A stretch of DNA of 47,406 nucleotides from Deltaproteobacteria bacterium ADurb.Bin207 (GTDB lineage: Bacteria; Myxococcota_A; Polyangia; Polyangiales; Polyangiaceae). Of this stretch, positions 7,426 to 15,886 are shown in pieces (position 1 is the first letter of the stretch; the number at the start of each line of letters is the position of its first letter). The position numbers and the translations under genes were made by a program. The notes beneath the pieces were generated by a model. The model was not told the DNA's origin, made no database searches, and was given only the letters and a program-made list of their open reading frames with translations. Location: NCBI GenBank assembly GCA_002070115.1, contig MWCO01000046.1, positions 1 through 47,406 of the forward strand, read 5' to 3'.

Positions 7426-8886
7426 ATGAACCCCGTAGGTCTTGCTGTTACCCTTCGCGTCCGCATGAGTGCAGCGGACGCCAACCAATCCAATGGCTCT
7501 GTCAGCCCCGCCAGGATTCTGGCCCTGTTTTCGGACGCCGCCACGGAGCTGATGATTCGTCTCGATGGCGACGAAGGCTCGTTGCGGGCTTTGCAACAGG
7601 TGGAGCTGCTCGCGCCGGTCTATGTGGGCGACTATATCGAAGCCACGGGAGTGCTGACGAAAATCGGCAATACCACGCGTCAACTCGCCTTCGAAGCACG
7701 AAAAGTGGCCACGTATGCTCGCGGAGAGGACCTGGCTCTTACCGCGGCCGATGCGCTGGCTTCCCCGATTCTCGTTTGCCGCGCGATAGGGACCGCTGTC
7801 GTTCCCAAAGCCCAGCAGCGTCGACCGCGCCTCGTTCTCGCTGCCCTGGGAACCCGAAAAGACTCTTCCCGCCTGCCCGCGGGGAGCGTGCTTGTCACCC
7901 CGCCGCCCAGTATCATCGTCACTCCCGCTCGCCAAACCCCTCCGGAAGTCATGTTGGCTGCCTCCATCTTGGGAGGCGGCGTGACCAAAGACCACACGCC
8001 GCATATCCCCGCCACGCCGGAGCAAGCAGCTACGGAGGCCAAGCGCTGTGTCGATAGCGGCGCCAGCATCATCTGCTTGGGTGTCGACGATACCAGCGCC
8101 GATGCAGGCACCGTCGCTTCGCGTATGACCGATTACGTTGCCGCGATTCGAGCCGTTACCCAAGCCGTGATCGTCGTTTCCGCCATTCGTCCGGGCACCA
8201 TGGACGCCTCGTCTTTTCTGGCCTTAGCGGACTGCGGCGCGGATATCCTCACCGCTTCTTTGGGATCCTTCAACTTCGGGGATGCTACCGTGCAGACTTC
8301 TCGAACCGTGGTGCGTGAGGTTACGACGGGGCTACGAGAGCGCGGTATCCCGGTCATGGCAGAAGCTTATGAACTCGGCCATTTCGAAGAGGCCATGCTG
8401 CTCGGACGCGACAGAGTGTTGCCCGCTCCTTTGCGGTTGCAATTCGTTTTTGGTGTTCCGGGGGCCATCGGTGCCCATGAAACCATGCTCCAATTCGTTT
8501 CGGAGCGGATTCCCAAAAGCGCTCTGTGGTTCGCGGCGGGCGTTGGTCGTCATCAACGACGTGTTACCGAGACTGCCATGCGTCTTGGAGGCCACGTTCG
8601 CCTGGGGTTGGCAGACAATATCTATCATCGCCGAGGAGTTTTGGCAGAAACATCCGCTTTGTTCATCGAGCGAAGTGCCTCCTTTGCCCTGAACATAGGC
8701 CGACAACCCGTCAGTCCGGACCGTGCGCGAGTCTTGCTTTCGTTGGTGCCGCCCCCCACCGAGGCCGACACGTTCGTGGCACAGGACGATTCGTCGACGG
8801 CCGATGCGGAACCGAACGTTGACGCCGCCGAAAACGACCAAGCCCCTATTTCCTCCGCCGAGGGAAACGAAGCGGACGAATCCTAA
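7426..8886 (+). CDS. Kal-Kce-like fusion: hotdog 3-aminobutyryl-CoA ammonia-lyase plus BKACE domain without zinc ligands
   Basis: About 486 residues from the ATG at 7426 (GGTGG just upstream). In-frame ATGs at 7366 and 7414 would add 20 or 4 residues outside the conserved domain. Residues 1-133 match the hotdog enzyme Kal of lysine fermentation, with GDEGSLRALQQVELLAPVY, GDYIEATG and a C-terminal GTAVVPK. Residues about 160-440 have the TIM-barrel layout of 3-keto-5-aminohexanoate cleavage enzyme (Kce, BKACE/DUF849), including SLGSFNFGD, FVFGVPGAIGA and GGHVRLGLADNIY. Family Kce binds zinc through HxH and a Glu in GLEDN. Here those are CLG (Cys217, Gly219; codons from 8074) and GLADN (Ala396; codon 8611), while the nearby Arg and Asp are kept. 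An acidic tail of about 40 residues follows. The Kal half may be active; the Kce half probably cannot perform the zinc-dependent cleavage and may be structural or repurposed. Confidence 0.85.
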   Translation: MNPVGLAVTLRVRMSAADANQSNGSVSPARILALFSDAATELMIRLDGDEGSLRALQQVELLAPVYVGDYIEATGVLTKIGNTTRQLAFEARKVATYARGEDLALTAADALASPILVCRAIGTAVVPKAQQRRPRLVLAALGTRKDSSRLPAGSVLVTPPPSIIVTPARQTPPEVMLAASILGGGVTKDHTPHIPATPEQAATEAKRCVDSGASIICLGVDDTSADAGTVASRMTDYVAAIRAVTQAVIVVSAIRPGTMDASSFLALADCGADILTASLGSFNFGDATVQTSRTVVREVTTGLRERGIPVMAEAYELGHFEEAMLLGRDRVLPAPLRLQFVFGVPGAIGAHETMLQFVSERIPKSALWFAAGVGRHQRRVTETAMRLGGHVRLGLADNIYHRRGVLAETSALFIERSASFALNIGRQPVSPDRARVLLSLVPPPTEADTFVAQDDSSTADAEPNVDAAENDQAPISSAEGNEADES

Positions 8887-8938
8887 ATCTGCAACGAATT
8901 TGACTTAATAGGGTCTCCTTCGTTAGCCAACGGGGTAC

Positions 8939-11344
8939 GTGAAGCTCTGTTGGCGAATTCCATGGCAAGCAAGGGTTGCCTCCCTCGTGGCGCTGGCTGC
9001 GCTAGGTAGCCGTATTCGTCTGCCGGCCCCGCCCGACCCAACTCTCCGCGGCGTTGCCGACGTGCTGGGCGAGTCGGTTCAGGGCAAGGTCCTGGCCCAC
9101 GAATTCTTATGGGAATCCAGTCGTGGTGCCTTCTCCGACGCTATCTTCGGGCGAAACGTGTTGTTTCTTGCCAAAACTCAGCCCGATGGCCCGCGGGACT
9201 TGTATCGTGCCGCTGTTCGAGTCACCTACGAAGGCCGCCCTATCGGCGTGTCTCGCGTCGTCAACTTGACCGATACGCCTTTCGGTGACGAGCAGGGACT
9301 CATGGCCGCGGGGCAATACGTCGCTTATGCGACCGTTGCTTTCGGTGCTGTTCAGCAGGTCACCGTGCTGGACTTGCAGGGGCAAGAGGTCCAGGCCGAG
9401 AGTCGATTGAGCCGTTGGCTGGCCTTGGTTTCGGACTGGCAATCGACGGGTTCTTGGCATGGGCTTGGGCGCACGGAGGTGTCCGCGAACCTTCAAGCCT
9501 CTTCTGCCACCATGAGTTTTGGACGGGACGTTCTGAACGTTTCGACGGATTCGATTCCGAATGCCTTTTCGGTTTCCCTGGCGACCGGCGAAGTGGTGGC
9601 CAAAGCCAATGAATCACTGCCGGTATCGTCGATGCGCCTGCCGCAACTCGCGAAATCGCCGATTTTGTGGGCGGTGGACACGGTCCGGGGGGTTACGGGG
9701 CCTGAATTCATAGCCTGGCTCGAAGATCATGTTTTTGATGCCCGCGATCGGGTGAAGCGAGCGGGGCATCATGCCTTTGGTGCTACGGAAGAAGGGGAAG
9801 AGCAGGCGGGTCCTGTGGCCCCACCGCCGCCCCAACCCAAAAAAGTGGAGGGAAACGGCCAATACGCGGTGGCTCCTTGGCCACCGGAGAACTTGCGTTC
9901 GATTTGGAAAACGCCGGAACCAGACGAAGGCCTGTGGCGTGAACCAAACGCTGCTTTCTTACAAAAAAACGAAGTCCAGGGAGGCGAACAGCCTCCTGCC
10001 TATTTTTTCCAAACGTACGTTCGACCCGACCCAAAACGGCCTTGGTCCAAGGTGTGGTTGGTCGCGATGGATGCTCGTCAAATTCAAGTCGGTATCGAAG
10101 GTGGCATCGAAGACCCCAAACCCCTTACGGGAGCCCGTGGAGAAGGACGCATTCCCCGAGAACCGGAAATATTGCATCGTACCGTGGGAGCGTTCAACGG
10201 CGGGTTCAAAACCACCCATGGCGAATATGGGATGATGGTATCTCGACGCGTATTGTTGCCGGCGCAGCCTGGGGCGGCCACGGTGGCGGTGACGGAAGAT
10301 GGCCGGGCGGCGTTTGGAACCTGGCCCTTGTCCACGAATATTCCGGAACAATTTACGTCGTTTCGGCAAAATCTCGATCCGTTGGTCGACGATGGGAAAC
10401 TCAATCCTTCCAACCGAAAGCAATGGGGGTGGCACCTTCATACGACGGGCATGTTGACCCATCGGTCGGGTTTTTGCCTCACATCGGCAGGGCAGATGGT
10501 GTACGCGTGGGGGCCGGAGGTGACGGGCGAGACGTTGGGATATGCGATGATTCAAGCAGGTTGTACCTACGCGATCCATCTGGACATGAATCCGAGGCAT
10601 ACGGCGTTTGCGTATATCGACGCTCGGCAGCGCCAGCAGGCGAAGTTGTTGCACCCCGGCATGGAAGTACTTCCGGAGAGATTTATCGTCTGGTCCCCCA
10701 AGGACTTCTTTTATCTAACCCTACGGAATTTCAACCTTTTCGCGTGGGAAGGGGTGAATATGCTTCCGGACAAGGGCCGTCAGCCGCCGCCGGTTTGGGT
10801 GCCAGCCGTATTCGAGGGACGAAGCGGCAAGGGGAGCAAGACGGTCCAAATCACCGCATTCCGTCTCAATCGGTTGCAAGCCCGCTGGGTAGCGGAGGGC
10901 GAGGCGCTTGAAACCTCCGAAGTCGAACAAGCTCTTGCAGCGATTGTCCCTTCGGCTTCCTCCAAGGGGCCCGGAGCCATGCTTATCCTTAGTGAATCCG
11001 GGGAGATTTCGCTGGTGGAAGAAGGAAAAACCATGGCAGGACGCGCCGTGCGATTGCCCTTGTTGGATGAAAAAGAGCAAGGGGCGGAACATGTGGCCAT
11101 GTGTATTACACGGCAGACGTTATGGGTGGGGCGTACCATGGGTACGGCGGCGCATTTGGCGCAAACCTTGAGAAAGTCGGGATGTGAACTCGTGGTTTCC
11201 CTAGGGCAAGGGGCTGCCGTACATCGCACGGGAACATCGGAGCCCACTCTGGACCGTTACCCTACGGCTGCGCTCTATCTGCTCGGACGTTCCCTATCGC
11301 CGGGCGCTTTTCGATGGCAGCCAGGTCAAGCTGCCGCCCAATAG
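8939..11344 (+). CDS. Large phosphodiester-glycosidase-like (NAGPA/DUF2233) protein
   Basis: An 801-residue product from a GTG start. The N-terminus has a weakly hydrophobic, signal-like stretch (WQARVASLVALAALGS). Residues 30-290 are not recognised and may be a separate beta-rich domain. A charged Pro-rich linker at about 285-315 (PPPPQPKK) leads to a domain at about 345-590 that resembles the NAGPA/phosphodiester glycosidase family. Its pieces are TVGAFNGGFK, a G-x-M-x-x-x-x-x-x-L segment, HTTGMLTHRSGF and HLDMNPRHTAF. The last 200 residues are unassigned. Family members uncover phosphodiester-linked sugars or act on exopolysaccharide. An envelope or extracellular role fits the neighbouring OmpA-like and LysM-peptidase genes. 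Domain match is moderate, and substrate is unknown. Confidence 0.7.
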   Translation: MKLCWRIPWQARVASLVALAALGSRIRLPAPPDPTLRGVADVLGESVQGKVLAHEFLWESSRGAFSDAIFGRNVLFLAKTQPDGPRDLYRAAVRVTYEGRPIGVSRVVNLTDTPFGDEQGLMAAGQYVAYATVAFGAVQQVTVLDLQGQEVQAESRLSRWLALVSDWQSTGSWHGLGRTEVSANLQASSATMSFGRDVLNVSTDSIPNAFSVSLATGEVVAKANESLPVSSMRLPQLAKSPILWAVDTVRGVTGPEFIAWLEDHVFDARDRVKRAGHHAFGATEEGEEQAGPVAPPPPQPKKVEGNGQYAVAPWPPENLRSIWKTPEPDEGLWREPNAAFLQKNEVQGGEQPPAYFFQTYVRPDPKRPWSKVWLVAMDARQIQVGIEGGIEDPKPLTGARGEGRIPREPEILHRTVGAFNGGFKTTHGEYGMMVSRRVLLPAQPGAATVAVTEDGRAAFGTWPLSTNIPEQFTSFRQNLDPLVDDGKLNPSNRKQWGWHLHTTGMLTHRSGFCLTSAGQMVYAWGPEVTGETLGYAMIQAGCTYAIHLDMNPRHTAFAYIDARQRQQAKLLHPGMEVLPERFIVWSPKDFFYLTLRNFNLFAWEGVNMLPDKGRQPPPVWVPAVFEGRSGKGSKTVQITAFRLNRLQARWVAEGEALETSEVEQALAAIVPSASSKGPGAMLILSESGEISLVEEGKTMAGRAVRLPLLDEKEQGAEHVAMCITRQTLWVGRTMGTAAHLAQTLRKSGCELVVSLGQGAAVHRTGTSEPTLDRYPTAALYLLGRSLSPGAFRWQPGQAAAQ

Positions 11345-11347
11345 ATG

Positions 11348-11361
11348 GGTCAATTTTGACC
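11348..11361. repeat. GGTCAA/TTGACC inverted repeat between convergent genes
   Basis: GGTCAA and TTGACC flank two bases, three bases after the stop of the glycosidase-like gene. A related half-conserved sequence (GGTCGAAAATGACC) lies about 100 bases on, near the 3' end of the facing peptidase gene. They may form hairpins that mark the ends of the two convergent transcripts, but no T-run follows. Confidence 0.3.
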
Positions 11362-11463
11362 TGGACAATGGGGATACACCGAACTCAATCCCCGAATCAA
11401 CGAATTACCACAATAATTTCAATAGATTGGGCGCTGGAAAATGCGGTCGAAAATGACCCGGGA

Positions 11464-12549
11464 TCAAGGTCGTTTTCGTGATTTGGTTCGCGGGGGAGTG
11501 GGGGTTGTCACCGTGGTATATTGAGGAGCTTCACCTGGTCCGGATACATCTGTCCAGTGGGTGGTGATCGAACGAACATCCAAATGAATGAATGTGCTGT
11601 TGGGATAGTACCCAACCCCAACTCCGGTGAGCGTATGACAATAGTCTCGAAGCTGCTCGTTGCTCACCCCCTCGATTCGAAAATCGATCGCCCGTCCCAG
11701 CGCATGGTTGGAGCGAGTCGTATAAGGATTCGAAGATTCTTGACGATATCCGCTCACCACGATGAGCCTTCGTCCTCCGAAATGGTCGCTCACTTGCGCT
11801 ATCTTGGCAATCAATCCAAGGTCGGTGGAATGGGTGCTGCCTGCCCGGCGATCGAATAATAGACTGTCGATTTTTTCTACTGCCGACGGAATCGGGTGCC
11901 CTTTTCTGTCAAGAACCCGGCCGCGAAATGTACTTCCCCCGCGAACCAAGTGAATCACGCCCGATTGCGATGGGGGCTTAGGAGAGATGGCCGGGGGCGT
12001 TGGTGCCGTTTGGCTGCTTGATTCTTTCGAATTGTCTTTGGAATCTTCGGGCTGGCAGGGCAGCTTTTGTGTGCGATGCCTGGGCAGTGCGTGACGGGTC
12101 AGCGGAACCACCAAACAGGCTCCAACACGCAATTTCTGGCGTGGCTGTAAGTTGTTCGCTTGCTGAATCGCCTCGACAGTGGTTCGGTAACGACGGGAAA
12201 TAGCTCCGAGGGTATGACCGGAAGCTACGATGTGGGTGGTGTATTCTTCCGTTTTTTCTGGTGTTGGCTTGGTGTTTTCCGCCTTGGAGGCGCTGGGGGG
12301 AGTTGTCGGAGTCGAGGTTTTTTTCGTGCCGGGCGGATCCGGTATGACGAGTTTTTGTCCGACTTTCAGGGGGGTGCGACGATTGATTTGGTTCGCGTCG
12401 CATAGGGCCTCGACCGTGGTGTTGTAGCGTTTCGCGATTTTTCCGAGGGTATGGCCCTGCCCAACCACGTGGGTTTGTTGTGCGAAGGCTGGAGACGACA
12501 CGGCCAGTAGCAAAGCCATGGCCGAGCGGACGATCCACTTCCCGTTCAT
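11464..12549 (-). CDS. Secreted LysM-domain peptidase, M15A/DUF882 type
   Basis: About 361 residues from the ATG at 12549, chosen because it gives a clean signal peptide (MNGKWIVRSAMALLLAVSSP, then AFAQ). The frame extends upstream to 12831, but that part overlaps the divergent pilM gene and lacks secretory character. Two LysM peptidoglycan-binding modules follow (about 28-70 and 105-148), each starting with a HVV/HIV segment and GHTLG. A Ser/Pro linker comes next, then a D-Ala-type endopeptidase domain (about 215-340). That domain shows SGYRQESSNP, the zinc motif SNHALGRAIDFR and a final FIHLDVR. It probably trims peptidoglycan in the periplasm. It is divergent from the pil operon, which must pass its secretin through the wall, so a functional link is possible but unproven. 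Confidence 0.88.
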   Translation of the reverse strand: MNGKWIVRSAMALLLAVSSPAFAQQTHVVGQGHTLGKIAKRYNTTVEALCDANQINRRTPLKVGQKLVIPDPPGTKKTSTPTTPPSASKAENTKPTPEKTEEYTTHIVASGHTLGAISRRYRTTVEAIQQANNLQPRQKLRVGACLVVPLTRHALPRHRTQKLPCQPEDSKDNSKESSSQTAPTPPAISPKPPSQSGVIHLVRGGSTFRGRVLDRKGHPIPSAVEKIDSLLFDRRAGSTHSTDLGLIAKIAQVSDHFGGRRLIVVSGYRQESSNPYTTRSNHALGRAIDFRIEGVSNEQLRDYCHTLTGVGVGYYPNSTFIHLDVRSITTHWTDVSGPGEAPQYTTVTTPTPPRTKSRKRP

Positions 12550-12691
12550 GCGCCGATGAAGAAACAACATGGGAAAGAGCTGCACTTGCGTGCTGCCAAG
12601 TACCAGACTTAGCGCCCCTGGCCACCTGATGCAAAGCGCTTTTTTGACCAACTCACCCATTGAATGCCACACTTGCTTTTGAACGATTCTG

Positions 12692-12714
12692 TTTGGGCAT
12701 GGCAATCGCCCAAA
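12692..12714. promoter_or_regulatory. Inverted repeat in the divergent peptidase/pilM promoter region
   Basis: TTTGGGC and GCCCAAA form a perfect 7-bp inverted repeat around a 9-base centre. The repeat lies 28 bases before the pilM start and in the only intergenic space between two divergent transcripts. Position and symmetry fit an operator for a dimeric regulator. A hairpin in the pilM leader is the alternative. Confidence 0.4.
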
Positions 12715-12742
12715 ACAAAACCCGGCAGCAGGATGGTGACCG

Positions 12743-13828
12743 ATGGCGGAAGGTAAGAACTTGGTCGGCGTAGACATTGGATCAAGCTCGATCAAGGTCT
12801 GCGAACTCAGGGAAGGCCGCAAAGGACACACCCTGCATAAGGTGGCCTACGCCCCGCTCCCCCAGCAGACGATCGTCGATGGCCACGTCATGAATACGTC
12901 GATCGTCATCGAAACGCTGATGCGATTATTTGCGGAACACAAAATCAAACAGCGAGATATCGCCGTGGGGGTGTCCGGGCAATCGGTGATCATCCGAAAA
13001 ATTACGGTCCCCATGATGACCGCCGCCGAGTTGGACGAGCAGATCCAATGGGAAGCGGAACAGCACATTCCTTTCGATATCAAGGATGTACAAATCGATT
13101 ATCAGGTGCTTCGACGGCATCCGGACCGGGGGCTGATGGACTTGCTTTTGGTGGCCGCAAAGCGTGACGAAATCAATGACCACGCCCAATTCATCCGAGA
13201 AGCAAAACTTCGACCCGTATGTGTCGATATCGATGCTTTCTGTGTCCAAAACCTATTCGAAGTCGCCGTGGGTATCCCTCCCCATCAGACCATTGCCCTG
13301 CTCAACATGGGAGCCAGTCTGACCTCCTTGAATATCGTATCCGGTGGAACCAGTGCGTTCACACGCGACATCACCAGCGGGGGCAATACGATCAGCGAGG
13401 AGATTCAAAGAGAAACAGGCATGAGCTTCGAACAAGCGGAAGCCTATAAATGCGGAGACACCAGCGCGGGCGATGGGGGAGCCGGCGCCGAACAGGGTGG
13501 CATGGTGCCACAACACGTCCAGCAAGTGATCGATTCCGCTTGCGACACCATCGCCGCTGAAATCCAACGCTCCCTCGACTTTTTCATGGCCACCAGCGGA
13601 GAAGCCGAAATCAACCAAATCTACGTTACGGGAGGCACCGCGAACCTGTCGAGCCTGCGTGCCGCCATCCAACGTCGCGCTCGTACCCCCGTCGAATTCT
13701 TCAATCCGGTGGCTAACCTTACCATCGACCATAAACATGTCCGACAGGACATCGTGCAAACACGAAGCGCGCAGCTAGCCGTCGCCATCGGGCTAGCCCT
13801 GCGTAAAGACAAGGAGAAACGCTCGTGA
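12743..13828 (+). CDS. pilM: Type IV pilus assembly protein PilM
   Basis: A 361-residue, actin-like cytoplasmic ATP-binding protein. The N-terminal phosphate-1 segment GVDIGSSSIKVCEL is typical of PilM, as is a later NMGASLTSLNIV segment and a GGTANLSSLRAAI adenosine-type motif near residue 300. PilM binds the cytoplasmic tail of PilN and so connects the pilus motor to the PilNOP/PilQ envelope complex. It is the first gene of a pilMNOPQ operon. Its stop codon overlaps the GTG start of pilN (GTGA), which points to translational coupling. An insertion at about 237-255, rich in Gly and Ala (AGDGGAGAEQGG), looks like a surface loop. Length and order agree with the family; no pilA, pilB, pilC or pilT is nearby. 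Confidence 0.95.
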   Translation: MAEGKNLVGVDIGSSSIKVCELREGRKGHTLHKVAYAPLPQQTIVDGHVMNTSIVIETLMRLFAEHKIKQRDIAVGVSGQSVIIRKITVPMMTAAELDEQIQWEAEQHIPFDIKDVQIDYQVLRRHPDRGLMDLLLVAAKRDEINDHAQFIREAKLRPVCVDIDAFCVQNLFEVAVGIPPHQTIALLNMGASLTSLNIVSGGTSAFTRDITSGGNTISEEIQRETGMSFEQAEAYKCGDTSAGDGGAGAEQGGMVPQHVQQVIDSACDTIAAEIQRSLDFFMATSGEAEINQIYVTGGTANLSSLRAAIQRRARTPVEFFNPVANLTIDHKHVRQDIVQTRSAQLAVAIGLALRKDKEKRS

Positions 13829-14460
13829 TCCGGATCAACCTGCTACCGCAAAAACGCGAGGCGAGGCGCGACTCCGGACAGGGGTGGCTCATCGCCACCA
13901 TGCTGGTGGTCGCCGCCGAAGTCGTCGTTCTCGGACTGTTCCACCAATTCAAATTGCAAGAACTGGATAAACAAAAACAAATCAACTCCGAACTCAATAA
14001 CCAAATCGCACAAATCAATACCACCGTGCAGAACCATGCCGAGGTCAAGAAAAAACTCGAGGTGCTGCGCGCGCGAGAAGATGCCATCAACAAACTGCAA
14101 TCCGCTCGCTCAGGGCCTACCGCCGTCTTGTTGGAGCTATCCCGTATCCTTACCGCTGGACGTGGCCCCACCATCTCCGCGGAAGAACTCATGCAAAAAA
14201 AGAAAGACAACCCGCAAGACGTTCATAACGCAAGCTGGGATGCTCGGCGCCTTTGGGTCCTATCCTTCAAAGAAAACCAACGCGTCGTCAATCTCGAAGG
14301 CTTCGCCCACGATGGGGAAGACGTCTCCGAATTGGCTCGAAGACTGTCCTTGTCCAAATACTTCCAAGACGTCGTGTTGTTGCCGGCTTCGCAACAAGTC
14401 GACGGCGAATCAAAACTCAACGTGGTTCGGTTTCAGCTCCAGACCAAGGCAAGGTATTGA
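13825..14460 (+). CDS. pilN: Type IV pilus inner-membrane protein PilN
   Basis: A 211-residue bitopic membrane protein. It starts with the conserved IRINLLPQKR that inserts into the PilM groove, followed by one transmembrane segment (about 24-42), a periplasmic coiled coil (about 45-95) and a ferredoxin-like C-terminal domain. The start is GTG at 13825, overlapping the pilM stop by four bases. Together with PilO it forms the inner-membrane alignment ring of the pilus machine. An unusual Lys-rich loop (MQKKKDNPQ, about residue 120) separates the coiled coil from the C-terminal fold. Confidence 0.95.
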   Translation: MIRINLLPQKREARRDSGQGWLIATMLVVAAEVVVLGLFHQFKLQELDKQKQINSELNNQIAQINTTVQNHAEVKKKLEVLRAREDAINKLQSARSGPTAVLLELSRILTAGRGPTISAEELMQKKKDNPQDVHNASWDARRLWVLSFKENQRVVNLEGFAHDGEDVSELARRLSLSKYFQDVVLLPASQQVDGESKLNVVRFQLQTKARY

Positions 14461-14463
14461 GCC

Positions 14464-15075
14464 ATGGCTGCCGCAAAGTCCTCCGCTTTGTCTCGCATCC
14501 CCACCGTCGCCAAGTTCGGTATCGGCCTTGGTTTCGGGGTGCTGACTGCCATCGCCTATTTCATCATTTTCTACAGCGACGTTTCGAGTGCCATTCGCAG
14601 CGCCAAATCCCAAGAAGGAACGTTGCGAAATCAACTCGCGGACGCTCGAAAAATCGAGGTCGCTTATCAGCAAGACCTTGGGGAACTCAATGACCGTCAG
14701 CAAAGACAGCGGGAGTTCAACAAAGTCCTGCCCGAATCCGCTTCCTATCCCGCCTTCCTGTCGTCCATCCAAGGTGTGGCGAACGTGTCGGGCGTCAATC
14801 TGATGGCCTGGGCCCCCATGGAAGAATCCTCCCAAGAGTTTTATGCAAAAGTGCCGATGAAGCTGAAACTAACCGGGCGCTTTCATCAAATTGCGAAGTT
14901 CTTTTATGGTGTCGGGCAACTTGATCGCATCATCAACATCGAGGATATCGAGTTATTGAACCCCAAAGTGACCGACGAGGACATCACCATCGAGGTCAAT
15001 TGCCTTGCTACCGCATTCCGCAGCCTTCCTATGCGGGCTCCGGCTGCGCCCGAGGCGAATCCCGGAGGGCAGTGA
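14464..15075 (+). CDS. pilO: Type IV pilus inner-membrane protein PilO
   Basis: A 203-residue bitopic protein with one transmembrane segment (about 19-40, GIGLGFGVLTAIAYFIIFY), a coiled coil (about 45-90) and a compact C-terminal domain. That domain contains the family pattern LTGRFHQIAKFFYGVGQLDRIINI (split here across residues 137-160). It pairs with PilN, and the heterodimer binds PilP. The gene starts three bases after the pilN stop and ends one base before the pilP start. A Pro/Ala tail follows residue 190. Confidence 0.95.
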   Translation: MAAAKSSALSRIPTVAKFGIGLGFGVLTAIAYFIIFYSDVSSAIRSAKSQEGTLRNQLADARKIEVAYQQDLGELNDRQQRQREFNKVLPESASYPAFLSSIQGVANVSGVNLMAWAPMEESSQEFYAKVPMKLKLTGRFHQIAKFFYGVGQLDRIINIEDIELLNPKVTDEDITIEVNCLATAFRSLPMRAPAAPEANPGGQ

Positions 15076-15076
15076 T

Positions 15077-15694
15077 ATGATCGCACGCAAGCCCGCCTTG
15101 CTGGTCGCACTAGGTTTGCTGCTGATGGCCGCAGCCATTGGTTGCGACGACGACAATAAGGCGAACCTATTTTCCGAAAGTGAACCAGCCGCGCCACCGC
15201 CACGGCGAGGCCTGCCTCCCGCCGCTTCCGCGAGCCCTGATGGCGGTGACGATGCCGAAAGCAAACTCGCGTTTCGTGAAGAAGATTTTGTCGAAACGGA
15301 TCTGTCTCGGGACCCATTTCGTTCTTTCTCCAAGGTATTCAAACAAGAAACAGCTTCGACAGCACGGACCCAACGCGAGGTTCTGCTCGAACGATACGCC
15401 GTCGATGAACTCCGACTGGTCGGGATCGTGACCGGAGGGGCAGAACATCGCGCCATGTTCGTCGACCCTACCGGGACAGGCTGGATCGTGCATCGCGGAC
15501 AGTTCATGGGCAAAGCCGAACTTGTCCGAGGCTCCGGCCCCGGCAGCGCCAGCTACGAACTCAACTGGCGCGTGGACCGAATCCGCGACGGTGATGTCGT
15601 GCTCGTCCGTGAAGACCCCGCTCATAGCGATATCCCACCGGCAACGATGGTCATCCCCCTTCGACCCGAAGACTCCGCCTCCGCGAGCCGCTGA
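15077..15694 (+). CDS. pilP: Type IV pilus lipoprotein PilP
   Basis: A 205-residue periplasmic lipoprotein. The ATG at 15077 is chosen because GGAGG lies eight bases upstream and because it yields a lipoprotein leader ending in AAAIGC. The frame is open further upstream, inside pilO. A Pro/Ala linker is followed by the signature RDPFRSF and the beta-sandwich homology region from about residue 115 (ELRLVGIVTGG, then AMFVDPTGTGWIVHRGQFMG), as in GspC/PilP proteins. PilP joins the PilNO ring to the N-terminal domains of the PilQ secretin. The gap to pilQ is 192 bases, larger than elsewhere in the operon. Confidence 0.93.
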   Translation: MIARKPALLVALGLLLMAAAIGCDDDNKANLFSESEPAAPPPRRGLPPAASASPDGGDDAESKLAFREEDFVETDLSRDPFRSFSKVFKQETASTARTQREVLLERYAVDELRLVGIVTGGAEHRAMFVDPTGTGWIVHRGQFMGKAELVRGSGPGSASYELNWRVDRIRDGDVVLVREDPAHSDIPPATMVIPLRPEDSASASR

Positions 15695-15886
15695 ATCCGT
15701 TGCCCTATCCCTTGCCACGAAAGCCGGTCATTTCCTCTCGAATCACGTCATTTCCCGCAATCGTCACGCCCGGGCCAATTCATTGTGGCCACGAATTTGG
15801 TCCGTTGGTTCGAGGGAGGATACGATTGCAAAGTAGCTGTGGCTTGGATTCCGCAATCCGCGGATTCCGTCGCACGGGAGCCAAAG

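Noticed and set aside
8886..8939. TTGACT as a -35 box before the glycosidase-like gene
   Set aside because: No acceptable -10 hexamer at the right spacing was found.
12550..12831. N-terminal extension of the LysM peptidase to 12831
   Set aside because: It would overlap pilM in antisense by about 90 bases and place the signal peptide 95 residues inside the protein.
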